This document shows positions 21,772-33,428 of a stretch of DNA of 64,000 nucleotides, one piece after another (within the stretch, counting starts at the first letter, position 1; the number at the start of each line of letters is the position of its first letter). This stretch comes from Spongospora subterranea f. sp. subterranea. Its lineage: Eukaryota; Endomyxa: Phytomyxea; Phytomyxea; Plasmodiophorida. The notes beneath the pieces were generated by a model. It searched no databases. It saw only the letters and a program-made list of their open reading frames with translations, and was not told where the DNA came from. The stretch lies in the NCBI GenBank assembly GCA_049724395.1, contig JAUGWO010000069.1, positions 124,001 to 188,000 on the forward strand. The letters run 5' to 3'. A program made the translations under genes and the position numbers.

Positions 21772-22902
21772 TTAGTACAGCTTTACAGGAATTTTTTCAA
21801 CCATATACTGACCCGTAGAGAAGTTGATTCTGAGTTCAATTTCAAATGCAATCTAAAGAATAAATTAACAATCTGTGCAAGCCAGGATCGCAGAGTTCTA
21901 CTGAGAAATCTTCGTGGGTAATGGTTGGGCAGGATCTCTTTTTAGGCCACATGAAGAGAAAAGGGATTGGCATCTCCCTGGCGACATTTCCTGTGGCGAC
22001 CTCTATAGATGTAATCTCACTCTTCTCAGAGATCGCGCCTTCGGTGTACTCTATTGAATCAACTCATTGGTTGATCCAGGTTTTGGCATGATATGCCCAA
22101 CTAGAAATTTACCACATGTCTCGATCCGATGCATTATCAAAGCTATCGACGAGATTTGTTTTGTCGACCGTAGAATCGCGATCTCCCCCGCTAATGGTTC
22201 ATTTCTTATACTGCAAACTGTGCTATCAACAGACCCTTCAATATCTATTTCCAGGTCGATTTGATCTTCGTTTTCACCTAACTCGGTTGTTTTTTTCAAA
22301 ATCCCAAATTAAATTGGATTCAAATTACACTGACCATAACTGTGACAATATCCATGGGATTTGAAAGGATGACGGCTGGGACGAAATTCGTGAATGGGAG
22401 AGTTCGCCAAGATCGCAAAATCCTTCACGGCTTTTGGCGATGATGGGATAAATCCTTTTCCAGTGTAAACGGATACCCAATATCTTATGGAAATGTATTT
22501 CCCTTTGTAAGTTGGGAAAATCCCACGATGGCCACCAGGTTTGGGTGCCTGTAAGCGAAACTGGAACGGGAACTGGGCAAGGCCTGGTTGAACTGTGAAA
22601 AGTAGTCAACCACTCTAGAGCAACGCGGATTCGTTCTGCGATCAGGGAGTCTGACCCTTTTTTAGCTGAACCAGAGACAGTTGTTGATGTTGTATAACAA
22701 TCGGTTTCAGTGACGAATAGAAAGCCTCGAACAGCCCGACCGTTCGTGGTGACAGGTTCAAAAATACGCCACCTTCCACAACCAAACGAATGTTCGGCGT
22801 TGCTGCTTGAGCACCTTCTCCAACGAAACAAACGCTCCCTCGTATCTCTTGATCGGCGGTATATTCTTGACTGGAATTCTCGAACTCAATTGAGAAGGAC
22901 AT
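21772..22902 (-). CDS. VPS26C: VPS26C/DSCR3, Retriever complex subunit
   Basis: This is the arrestin-fold subunit of Retriever (with VPS35L and VPS29), which recycles membrane cargo from endosomes. The start at 22902 gives MSFSIEFENSSQEYTADQEI. VGLFEAFYSSLKPI matches the family box VGVFEAFYNSVKPI. After an intron near 22600-22662 come FPFQFRLQAP and YISIRYWVSVYTGKGFI. Later exons give EGSVDSTVCSIRNEPLAGEI, MHRIETCEYTEGA and the end VEKIPVKLY. At least four GT-AG introns of about 45-65 bp were placed, and every join tested keeps the frame (for example ETC-EYTEGA and FS-IAFEIEL). The gene looks intact at about 300 residues. Retriever is often lost in fungi with reduced trafficking systems. Confidence 0.87.
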
Positions 22903-23199
22903 GTTCCGCCGAAAAAAACAGCTTTGAATGCAATTCGACAGTGCAGAAACCTGTCTGTCACAGTGTTAAACTAAAACAACGATATTTGATAGCTATCGTG
23001 GAGTATGTAATCGCCCTCGGAAACGCTGTGATTGAAAACAGAACTACTGAGTTATACAGGTCGATGATGTGAACCTTACAACTTCGAGACCCCTTAGACG
23101 ATAATCATGGAAAGCATGTCTCTGGTTTATATATCTATATAACTTGGGGAAGATGTTGAAACTGGGGAGTCAGTTTGGAGAGGTCGAACAATCGTCAGG

Positions 23200-23752
23200 T
23201 CAGGAGCCGTAAATGACCTGAACGATTCCGCCGCACTGGCGAACAGTACGTTGAGAGCCAATATCAGCACCAGCACTTGATGATGAACGGCGTTTGGCAG
23301 AGGTCAGCAAACGCCCATTTCTGTAGTGCCATTCTCTAAATACGGTTCCTTGGGAGGAACAACGAGCTAGTCTGCACTGGGTCATCAAGAGGAATTGTTT
23401 CTGTGGTAGCTTTGAAGCTGTTGTCATTGCATTTTGAGGAATTCTCAGATGGGTGATGCTTTGACAGTGGGGGATATCTCGACGAACGAGCGTGAGATTG
23501 TGCAGAAGGCCCAGTCGTCAGAACCTGATATTTGCAAGAGGCTGCCAAACGACTGTTATCGTATGGTGTCCAATGCCCTTTAAGCAGAGCCCCTCTCTCG
23601 TCCTCGGGTATCATGACTTGGGGAATCAGCCGGACGGGGGTTGGTATAACAGGATGGACCTTCTCAGCATATGTAAACACTGATCCGACGAGAGGCCATA
23701 CAGAGTCCAGGAGAGGATCCTCTGGAGCATACAACGACCTAAACGGATGCAT
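23200..23752 (-). CDS. Hypothetical protein
   Basis: A frame of about 138 codons starts MHPFRSLYAPEDPLLDS and continues with VHPVIPTPVRLIPQVMIPE. A second frame supplies a basic Ser-rich end (FREWHYRNGRLLTSAKRRSS, GGIVQVIYGS). A short intron near 23350-23420 could join them, but no clean splice is evident. The family is not recognised. Codon usage resembles neighbouring genes. Confidence 0.33.
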
Positions 23753-23998
23753 TTTCGGAAAAACGTTTATGCCGATCCGTTGGTGGGTGGACCCCTGGTT
23801 AGGTCATGGTGGTCGTTTTGTGCCGAGCAGTTGGCCGTTTGGTCCACCGTAAATTGACTGTGATCAGCAGCTATATATAGATTCTTCGGAAATAATCACA
23901 GTCATAATTCTGGTCGATACCCGGAGCCGGTACCCGGCCGACTGCGGTGGCGTGGCTGAGTACATGAGGGTAGATTTTGGGGGTTCGGGGACCAGAAT

Positions 23999-24132
23999 AG
24001 GGGAGAGGAAAAAGGGGAAGGGAAAGAGAAGGAGAAAAGCAGGGAGAACAACGGGAAAACCCCGAGGAGGGGAGGATAAGAAGAAGACGTAGGGATATGA
24101 AGAAAGAAAAAAGGGAGGAAGATACAAAAAGG
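23999..24132 (+). repeat. Polypurine tract
   Basis: Nearly all bases on the plus strand are A or G across about 130 bp. The stretch 23999-24039 is an uninterrupted 41-base purine run. Such tracts can form triplex (H-DNA) or G-rich structures. The matching minus-strand open frames (Phe/Ser/Leu/Pro-rich) are by-products of composition. Confidence 0.85.
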
Positions 24133-24639
24133 CGTAATGACATGCAACAAAACGAAATCGGTTTTTATGGTTTCATTGCACAGTGTTTGGAGACACATTA
24201 GCGAATACAGAGTGGTGACAGTGGTGATGAAGACCTTTTGAATCACCACAATATGATTACGTGTAGGGAGACCATCTCAGCAACGTATAAAGATTTATTC
24301 GAATTCGCAGAATATTGTTCTTCTTGATCAGCTATGTAGCAGTGGTGGTGGTTCGCCCTAGGCTGTCATCTCCCTCTCCAGTTCCCGCCGCCAAATGGGT
24401 TCAGGGGGGGCTCTCGATTACCACCCCTACACATACATGCAACAATTCGAAGTGTTTAGGATTTTTTACTAGTATCCGAACTGGTTGGATATGAGTCTAT
24501 TCAGCGGATTGGCTCTTAAAAAAAATGAAACAATCTTGCTAAAAATCGGTTTACGATAAAGTGACTTGACCTGGCGCAATGGTGTTCCAAAAAACTATGC
24601 CCGCAGGTTGTAGTTATTACAGCAGCATTGCTTTTAAGA

Positions 24640-24802
24640 ATGACCGCTCGATGCCTCAGCTAATGTTCAATCAACAATGATATTGTTTATCCTAGGAATC
24701 GTGAAGAATATACAAGTGGAAGCGACTGAATTGACCATTCAATGCCTCAGCTCATGTTCAATCAACAGTGATATTGTTTATATTAGGAATCGTGAAGAAT
24801 AT
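24640..24802 (+). repeat. Tandem direct repeat, about 91-bp period, two copies
   Basis: The segment ATGCCTCAGCTAATGTTCAA...GGAATCGTGAAGAATAT at 24640-24711 recurs at 24732-24802 with a few substitutions. Both copies include TGATATTGTTTAT. No coding role is apparent. It lies just past the 3' end of the minus-strand gene at 24874. Confidence 0.85.
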
Positions 24803-24873
24803 TCGGATAGCGCAACGTTAGGAAATGTCGGGTGCTGATCGGGCGGAGGAAATCCTAAAACCTGTTCAAAAAT

Positions 24874-26680
24874 CTACAATGACCAAGTAGTTTGAAGCCA
24901 TTTCTTACGATGATACCGGCTGTGGTTGAAGCTAACGTCCGACATTCCCCTGATTACCGATTCGTTGAATGCGTCCCGACTTTCCGACAACGGAAGCCGT
25001 ACCCGAGAGTCTTTTGGTTGTTTTTTACCCGTTTCCATCTGAACTCTTATGTCGCCCGAGCCAGATGGTCTGGCGCCGGGATTATCTCGATATTCCACCC
25101 TCATTTCTTGGCCGATCATATTCAACGCTCCTCCAACTTGGTCCCTATGGTATGTTTGAGTTGGGCGCCTGGCGAACCTTGTCGGATCTCTGAACGCATC
25201 GTCATTTTCCGATGTTGGACCCCAAACATTTTCACGTTTTCTCATAGCGTCTTGCCAACGCGGAACTTGTTCTGGGGCTTGAGTATGCTCTTGAACCAAA
25301 AATTGTTGCGATTCAGCATCGAAACCGCCTGATGGTTTCATGGATCCCACACGTTCATCCCGTTCTGATGGATTCATATACGTACTTGTCGACTGGCTAA
25401 TTGGTTGAAATGTTCTTGGATTCAATACCGCCGGAATCTCAACTTCGGAAGGCTGTACCGTTTGGGCAACTGTTGGTGCTAACTGCGGTGTGACAGCTGG
25501 AACACTGTCCTCCGCTTCATGAACCTCGGGCGTTGCGACATATCTTGCAGACGGAACCGTGAATTCGTCTTCATATTCTGACCGTTCTGGGCCTGGACGC
25601 CTCGCGGGTAATATTGCAGGATACTGTGCAGCAGCTTGTCGTCGACCGGAGACGCGTTCGCCTCTGATCAATTTCCGACGTTTGGCTTGTGGACGACTGT
25701 CAGGGGACGATTCCACGCGATCTGTTGTCTGGATTTCCGCTGATGGAGAAATGGGTGGAGTAGTTAGAGTTGAGTATCTTTCAAAGAGCTCTTGCCCCTT
25801 TTTTTGCTCAATTTTCAAAATTTCGTTCCAGTCAATTCCTGTATCCTTTTGTAGCAATGGCCATCGTCCTGGAGCTTGTGGTGTTGTGGACGGTGGTACC
25901 GATTGTGTGAGATTAGGCCGTAAATCATCCTGAACTGGTACAGAGAAGGCTTGAGGCGTTGCCAATGCTTGCTCCGGTTCCTTCAAAGTTCGAGGCATCG
26001 GTGTTGTTCTTATTTTCAATGGCGATATTGGAGTCGGTTGTGGTGCAATGCTCGAGTCAGCATCCTTAGCAGGTGTGCCCTTTTTTTCAACTTCTAAACG
26101 ATCTTCAGTGTCGGTATCCGATCTATATGAGAACGATGATTCTGAGCGGTCCATTGTTTGCGATTGTCGTCTGTGATCCTCAGAAGAATTGATCCAGTCC
26201 TGTACGTTCACGTTGTCATTCGGTCGTTCTCTTGCTGATACGTCAATCCCAGTCACCTGAATCTGCACTGGACTGCCCCCTGTTTTACCCGGGTCTGGAG
26301 CGCCTGGCACAAATGCCGCCCCATCCTTTTCTCGATATAATCGAGCTTGCAATTCCGGCTCCAGGTAATGGGATTCTGCATTAGAACGACAATGACGACA
26401 AGAGAGAGATCGGTTTAAGTTCCAGTAAAACCAATTGAATTTGTTCTCCAGACCGTGCTTGCACCCACTGTGAACGGGATTTACGGCGACGCCATCAATA
26501 ACCCGATACATAATTGCATGAGATATGCCTCTATGCAAAACCTGTGCGTACCTCCGATCTCGGCAACGACCGACCGACTAAATCACTCTTTTCAACGCTA
26601 TTAATATCGACAAGCTTCCTATAGAGTTCATCGTTGTTCAACGTTGAATTTTCGCTCCAGCCGTGAGGTGAACCGTTCAT
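24874..26680 (-). CDS. Large disordered protein with N-terminal Cys/His motif
   Basis: The family is not recognised. One long exon (24874-26590 or so) encodes more than 550 residues. An upstream segment starting MNGSPHGWSENSTLNN (26680) probably adds the first exon through a short intron ending near 26590. The N-terminal part is conserved in feel: YRVIDGVAVNPVHSGCKHG, then FNWFYWNLNRSLSCRHC. Its C-x-H...C-x2-C spacing suggests a metal site. The rest is Pro/Ser/Thr/Gln-rich with many SP/TP sites, Lys/Arg patches (AKRRKLIRGERVSGRRQ, NLS-like) and acidic stretches. This is the look of a nuclear regulatory or scaffold protein. A late segment (RVRLPLSESRDAFNESV) is again ordered. An intact open frame this long without stops supports a real gene. 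Confidence 0.6.
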
Positions 26681-26940
26681 GATGACCATTCATTCTTGGC
26701 CATTCCGGTCGCCATATGTACACATACATAGTGTATCCATGATTGTACTGTGAGCCCCACACCATGTACGACTAGGTACTACTGTTACACAACGCTGAGA
26801 TTGTTCAGCTGAGGGTGTATCTTGATGATATGTAACAGATCATTGAGGATCATAATCGATAATATGATGTGTCTGATTGGTTGGAGACCCGAATAAGCGT
26901 GCGTTCGCTGCGGCCGATTGATGTGGGTTTGGGCGGGGGG
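26681..26940. promoter_or_regulatory. Divergent promoter region
   Basis: The disordered-protein gene (-) and the Treslin-like gene (+) start head to head across this interval. It includes GTTACAC/GTGTAAC-like words near 26783. No TATA box or known site can be assigned. Confidence 0.35.
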
Positions 26941-29324
26941 ATGTCGCTATTGATCGGGCTTGGGACTCCGCACGATGTAGACACGGCCGTGGTGCGCAGG
27001 GCGCGTATTGGCCCTACTGCCTGACAACAAACCCTGCTGCTTTACATTCTGGCCGACGACGAGGATCAGCCGCACGCGGCGACTCATCCCTCGACAAACA
27101 AGATCTTCCACTCAAGCGTATTCTGGATTAATCAATGGATGGCAAAAATTGCCCGCATCGTCTGAGGTTCTTACAGTTGATGCTCAATCACAGAATCTGC
27201 ATGGTGATTATATTAAAATTCAACAGTTGTGCTATTTATTGATGTTATTTTTCCAGCCCTGTTTTCCACATTACAAGAAATGATTACGTCTTACAAAACC
27301 GTGATAGTAATTGGAAATGCACCGCGGTGTCCGCTCTCATCCGCATGCACCAGGGCAATGCGCGTTTTCATGCTGATTCTCAAGAAAACCAAAATGTACT
27401 GGTTTGACACGTCAACGGAGCCGCCAAAAGCGGCAACGCTGTCGTTTGCCCGTGTACTGGTTAAATCCGGAGGCGCGCTCATTGTCCCGAAGCAGCTATC
27501 TACACATTTGAAATTTTTCAGAATTAGAACGTTGCCTATCAATCCCCCTCATAGTATGACCGTTGTTAAGTCTAACTTTGTCTGGCCGGATGGGTCTGCC
27601 GTTCCAGTCAAAGCTTTCAATATCAAAGGAAAAATTGAGGCGTTATATGCGCTAGACCGTCGCTGGTGTATGAAGACGTTGATATGCTCCAACAGTTGCC
27701 TGGAGTCGTCAATCTCCTGGATGTTTATACGTCGCTGTCATGCGGGCTTGTCTGCTATGTTCGCAGAAAACAAGATCGTCGTTGTTCGTTATGATAACGT
27801 TTATGGCGTCCTTTTCCCCATCACCGGTAAGACAAACTCTCAACCCATGTGTCTCGGTCATGCCGATCATATTAGTAGATTCTATGTTGTATATACATAA
27901 CGTTGGCGAAGAGCTCTACGACAAAGTTTTTCTGCAACTGAATCGGACCGATTTGCCTGAAAATTCGGTTTTCAGTGCCAATGCCTCCAATATATGGACC
28001 CTAACAACTGATTTACCAACAATTGGTAACTCTTTCCATGGGGAAATGATCGACGACTTAGGCCGCGAAACGTATTGTAAGGTGGCAGAAGAACTCATTG
28101 AGGCAGAATGTGAATCACTTTCGGAAACACGGGCTACGTTTGAAAGTCGTTTGGAAAACATCAGGCGCCTATTAGCTGGACAAGATTCGTTGGTAAAAAT
28201 CACTGAAGCGTCTGAGCCTCCACAAGATGCCGTTGATGTCTGGTTTAACCAAGTTGTCAATGGTGAACTTCCGCATGAACAATGTGTTGCCGCACTTCGC
28301 GACGTTGAACGGAGCGTCATTCCAAGTGGAAAACAAGATAGACATACTCTGATGATTGATAAGCTTACTCAACATGCTGACGATCGGGATCATCGTCTAT
28401 CCAATGCAGCTCCTGAAATCCGCCTTCGATTTCTACAGCTACAGCTAATTCTCACGTTTGAGTTATCAAGATTGAAACAACTGCCTGATCCTCTTGAAGA
28501 GTCGCTTTTGAATTCACTTCGAAGTCAGTCGTCTACCCTAGCCGTTTTATCGGTGGATGCGTGTCCTGGGTCTTTGCAACGTTTTCTAGGGAAAACCCTG
28601 TACAAGTGGTACGGGCTCAGGTTTCCTCTGACGTTGCTTGAATTATACGGAAGATCTGGACATTAAACCTCCCAGCCAGCTATGCAATGATATTGAATCA
28701 ACCCAAGAACCGTGCACCGTAGTTCAAACAATTACGCCATTGTTAAACGATTCTGAAACCGTGGACGACGAGAAGTTTTTCGCCGTCTCGGAATTCAACC
28801 TGTCGTCTACCCGATCGCTGTCTGCTAGCGGCGGGTCATGGCCGTTTGATGAAGGATCTGCCCTTTTGAACATGATATCTCAAGAGGGGTCATTGAAACG
28901 TAGGCGAACCATTAGCGGCCATATTGCCAGTTCTAGTCGTGTAGAAAACACGCTGCGATGGAATCCTTCATTTACCGATCGATTGTCTAAACGGCGTAAA
29001 TCGGATTCGAAGTTCGTTTCAAGCGGAGCGGCGGAATGTGTCCCTGTTCCTCTTGTTAAACCAAAGTCCAACATTCTCGTGGAAGCGTCACCCTCACGGC
29101 CATCAGCTCTTCCAAGCGAAGCTTTTACCCCTCGTCGTCGAGCGACTTTATTCGGGTTATCAGTCAGGGAATCGCCGCATATGGATCCAAGACCAGCCAG
29201 TGTCTTAGCACAAATTCATTCTCCCATCCTTAGCCGCAGGCGGTCGTCTATGAGCACCACGTCTGTTAATCGGGCTCTGTCTTTTGAAGACAGCGACGAT
29301 GATGAGTTTGCTAGGCCACAATGA
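26941..29324 (+). CDS. Treslin/TICRR (Sld3)-like replication initiation factor
   Basis: Treslin/Sld3 binds TopBP1 after CDK phosphorylation and loads Cdc45 to fire replication origins. The matches are moderate. KTKMYWFDTS with FARVLVKSGGALIVP parallels Treslin's ITFYWVDT...GGGTVLP in its N-terminal domain. LRFLQLQLILTFELSRL parallels the Sld3/Treslin domain box LQVFLRLEM, followed by SLQRFLGKTLYKW. The C-terminal 220 residues are disordered and rich in SP/TP sites and basic clusters (KRRRTISGH, PRRRATLFGL), as expected for CDK control. An intron near 27828-27873 joins SPIT to VDSMLYIHN in frame; another lies near 28600-28650. The 5' end is uncertain (27000-27290 changes frame). Assignment rests on remembered motifs. 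Confidence 0.55.
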
Positions 29325-29425
29325 ACACACCAATACTGGATTTCATATCAATGGTCCCAATATCTATACAATACGTATTTCCCCATATCAAAATGGACAT
29401 AGCTAAAACGCTTCGTACAGTTTAA

Positions 29426-31797
29426 TCAATAAGCATCGGCAGATCGAGTTGTTTGTGAAGAAAATGAACTCAAAAAAAGCGCAATGTTGACGTTATTTTG
29501 TCTGAGCTTGTTAACGAAGATCGCAGAGGGCAGATTATAGAGCAAATTATCTCGCATCCAAACCATTGTCGGGTTGCTGAACTGACCGATCTTGCTCTGA
29601 ATATACGATGATTTAGCGATCGACCTGACATGACCACGCCTCTTTGTCTCATATTGATAACACGCTTCAATATCTCCATCAGCGTACTTGTGGTACTCAC
29701 CAATGAGTGTGCTCAATATGAACCCATCCTCAATCGCCATACACGCCCCTTGGCCCATATTCGGTGTCACCGGATGTGCTGCGTCCCCAACTAGAACCGA
29801 TCGGAAGGCAGACCAACTGCCAGCGTCCGATTTACGATCGATGATCGGATGGCGATACAGGTTGGAGGTTTCAGTCAGGTCGTACAATTGCTTGAGATAA
29901 TCAGGCCATTTTGATCGATCTGGTTTAGCCTGGTCCGATTGGCACTGTTTTACCCACCAATACCCTTTCTGCTGTTGATCGCCGTCAATCATTCCAAACG
30001 CAGCTCGAAGCCCGTTCCCGTAATGGATTGTCATGGTGTTGGGGGATAGGACGCCAAGTACCTGGCGATATATTCTGGGGAAAGTAAACGTTGCAGTGTT
30101 AAGTTCCGCACCTTGATCTTGAGCAGGTATATCGATTGTCCCACGATAGCAGACCTCACCACAATATCGTACCGGTTCCTTTGCTCCCTGAACAAATCCC
30201 CTGACGGCTGAGTACACCCCATCAGCACCGATAACCAATCTGCTATTGATCACCGTCGGCAATGATGAATGATCCCCCATATTCTCCATGATCACGCGAA
30301 CACTACTTTCGGATGCGTCGCCTTGTATATCCACCAGTTTCGTGTCGTACCGCAGGACAGCGTTTGGAACCAGAACCGCTAACTGATCGAGTAATACGCG
30401 GCGCGGTATAAGGCGGAATCGTTCACCAGTACCTTGAGTGACAGCTCTCATATCAACACGATGGAGAAGATGATTATCGCTCATACGCTGCATGTGCACC
30501 CAATCAATTGGTCGACTATGGTTATCGAATACAGATTGGGGAACGCCCAACTCTCGAAGAATGAGGACGGCGGCAGGCCATAACGCTAGATCTGCACCGT
30601 CACCGGAATCCTTGGCAGATCGCTTGTCGATCACGACGAACGGTATTCCCAAACGATGTAGAACGATGGCTGATGTGAGGCCGGCAACACCAGCACCACA
30701 TATAACTACAGGAGATGGATCTGGGTTGTGGTTTCCGGAGACCGCTGATAGCGATCGAATCGATTGACACGATTTGATAAAGTACTGGAAGAGGAACGCC
30801 ACGACGACCATACTCCATTCCATACCGATATTCCAAGCTCTTCTGGATGACGTGTCCAATAGGATTGCCCAGATTACTAACGAGCAATGCTGCAGCGACA
30901 AGGCCACGATATCGTCGTATCGATATGGAGTGCGATATCGCGCCCTGAATATGATATAAACACCTAGCGGGAATGACGCCATGGCTGCTATTCTCATCGA
31001 TAGAGTTGGCATTGTGACCCAGACGGAAATGTACGCCAGCAGCATAGAGGCGGCGGAAAGGTTAATCGCGAATCGATCACCGCATAAGACAGGGATTGTG
31101 ACCTTGCCTGCAAGCCAATCAGGACGGCGATCGTTGAGATTCAGTATCAGGAATAATGAGAATTTGATAAATGACGATGGCCATATGATGTGAGATAGGC
31201 GAGCGTCGAAAACGGATCTAAACTCGTCAGACTGGGACGATGCGGCGAACAGCGGCAAGAGAATGTTCTGAACGACAACGGCGGCCAGCTCGCCCAGGGC
31301 GCGGTGGTTGAGGCTAAACGGCGGCGCTGAATATTGATAAGCGATAGCAATCATAGATAGTGATAAATATGAGAGATGGCGGGGAAGAACGAACACGATA
31401 AGGATCAGAGAAAACGCGATAAACACTGAGGACATGATTAGAGATATTCGAGTATTTATGGATCCTGATTTGAAAACGCCAGATCCGCCAGTTAATCGGC
31501 TTCCATAACTGTTCAGACCTATCACAGCCGATAATAAGATGGAAATTTACCACGGTCGGACGGCGAGTATTTACGATCTGAGGCGACATCGTAATACTCG
31601 CCAAGATAATGGGCGACCATCTGGCAGGAGAACACGAACAGGTACGACGTGAATAGACGCCATGGATTCAGAGCGATGTTCAGGACATCGCATGCGACGA
31701 TAGAAGTGGCCACGTAAGTGATGGCGCTAAACATGGTCATATGCAATCGGCCCAGGCGAAATATGATCATGATCCGGCTCATGATTGGGCCCTCCAT
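29426..31797 (-). CDS. Fusion: UbiA/MenA-type prenyltransferase plus FAD monooxygenase
   Basis: One gene of about 770 codons carries two enzymes. Residues 1-330 form a multi-helix UbiA-superfamily prenyltransferase. The first Asp motif is AHYLGEYYDVASDR, continued across one intron (near 31524-31555) by LNSYGSRLTGGSGVF. The second is LNLNDRRPDWLAGK, resembling MenA's NN.RD...D..AGK. YSAPPFSL and ALGELAAV are also MenA/UBIAD1-like. Residues 350-770 form a PF01494-type flavin monooxygenase: FAD fold VVICGAGVAGLTSAIVLHRL, DG motif LVIGADGVYSAVR and GD motif VLVGDAAHPVTPNMGQGACM. The linker is one short helix and the frame is open throughout. Prenylation followed by ring hydroxylation or terminal epoxidation is the natural inference: a quinone or meroterpenoid pathway. 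The substrate is unknown. Confidence 0.88.
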
Positions 31798-32297
31798 TAT
31801 TGGCCCCAGAAAATATCGACAAAGGAGCCCAGTACCCCCTTTGAGGCTGAGTCCCCCTGACGTAACGCAGTTGTGGGCGAGTTAAATACGCCACATGACT
31901 GCGGTCGAGGGTACGATACAACTGGCACGTGTATCACTTGTTACCAAAGTCGAGTCACAAGTTACAACACGTGTAACCACTAACCAGGGTCGACTTACAC
32001 GCTACCACTGATGCAGCAATTCTGAGATGTCGGATATCGACGTCAGTTGAGCAGCAGATCTGCCGTATGGATGTGGACTGCCAATGAACAGTTACCGCTT
32101 GCCAGTGATCGCTAGGAATCCTGCTGGCAGGTGGCTCATCTGCAAATGCTGCATTTTTAGAGGTTCGGAAATTTGCCCAGTGGCAAATGCGCCAACAAGC
32201 AGGCAAGAAAACGTCTTAATGGCATAAAAGTGGCTTTATGAGTAACTTGAACTGTATTGCTCGTGTTCCCCGCAATCGTTCCTACCGTCTTCCCCCG
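31798..32297. other. Spacer and promoter of the fusion gene
   Basis: No gene is visible. Near 31925-31985 the words AAGTTAC, GTGTAAC and GTTACAA cluster, about 130-180 bp upstream of the fusion-gene start. This could be regulatory but is untested. The rest is unremarkable. Confidence 0.35.
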
Positions 32298-33202
32298 AGG
32301 CGTTGTGTTCGAATAGTGCGCCCACTAGGCGTTCTATTCGAATTCAAACGCCTAGGCGTTCTATTGGGAGCAACGGCAGAAACTTTTCGGAAACATGAAC
32401 GGGGTAGTCGTTCTACATATTAAAATTTTCGTTTCCTTCAGGTGATACGGATTTTTTGAAATGACAGTGTACAGTATGTGTGGATACATTTAGGAGAAAA
32501 AAGAACTGGCCACACCCACGGTAGGGTTTTAACCAACCACACTGAGGATTATCACCACCGAGGAATACCGGTAGGGTCTTCGGCGCCCAAATGAAAAAGT
32601 GCGCCAAGGAGTTGACGGCTACCCCAGGCCTGGATCAGGAACACCCAACAGTGGGATTGCCTACAACCAAGATAGGTTCACCAACACCCACGCGATCAGA
32701 TTTTGGCTGACTCTGCTAGTGAATCCGTCTCTGACAATGGCAATATCGGTTTGCTGTTGAGATCGGCATTCAGGACGCATCTGCGTTGAAGGCAGTTAAA
32801 AAGTCATGGCATCGCATAGTATTTTCAAATCCGACCTGGTGAAATGTAATTTCGTCCACGAAGAAACTGACGATTTACCGTTTAGTCGACTCGCACACAA
32901 TGCGAAAAAGGTACGCGCGATGTACATCGTCACGTTGCTTTGCCGAAATCGTCGACCAAGACAACATGTTTTGTGGGGTAAAATATGCGATCAACACGTG
33001 CCAGATAGATGGAACGTCGGAAATCTTTCATTAAGGACTTCACCTTGCCGATATGGAGGAAAATGATTTTCGCTCCCCGTGCAGGCCTAAGGCAATCGGA
33101 ACGCATTGGAGTTGTCGTTGAACTGGTGTTTATTAAGTTGAGTTTCAGGTCATACAGGTGAATAAAATATGTACTGAATATCCCAATGATAATTGAATTA
33201 TT

Positions 33203-33428
33203 ATTCCCTTTTCGACGATGTTCGGTAATGAATAATACGAAGGTTCGCCCTCACTATAGCCGAACGCGAACGGCTGGTTATCATTCTAATTATCCCAATT
33301 CTCAGCGATTTTGAGGCTGTCTATTTTCGCTAGCACAACATCAGTAGTGTTAACATGACCTTCTTGTAGCCGAATTCGTTTCACAACATTCCTTTTCGAC
33401 AATGTTCGGTGATGAATAATACGAAGGT
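33203..33428 (+). repeat. 41-bp direct repeat pair
   Basis: The sequence ATTCCCTTTTCGACGATG...GAATAATACGAAGGT at 33203-33244 recurs at 33388-33428 with few changes. It lies inside the transposon region, left of the transposase. It could be a subterminal transposase-binding repeat or the trace of another insertion. Confidence 0.75.

Larger units (their letters stand above)
23753..24873. other. Noncoding spacer with purine tract and duplicated segment
   Basis: This 1.1-kb spacer lacks a supportable gene. It holds a long purine tract and a two-copy direct repeat (separate entries). It lies downstream of the large disordered-protein gene and upstream of the preceding minus-strand gene, so it probably includes a 3' end and a promoter. 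Confidence 0.5.

Noticed and set aside
23864-24249. Three overlapping Phe/Ser/Pro-rich minus-strand ORFs
   Set aside because: They are the translation of the polypurine tract's complement; a low-complexity artefact.
5021-31985. Shared GTTACAC/GTGTAAC promoter word near several starts (about 5025, 10533, 26783, 31930)
   Set aside because: The distance to start codons varies and one copy overlaps a coding start. The word is too short to stand out without a genome-wide count.
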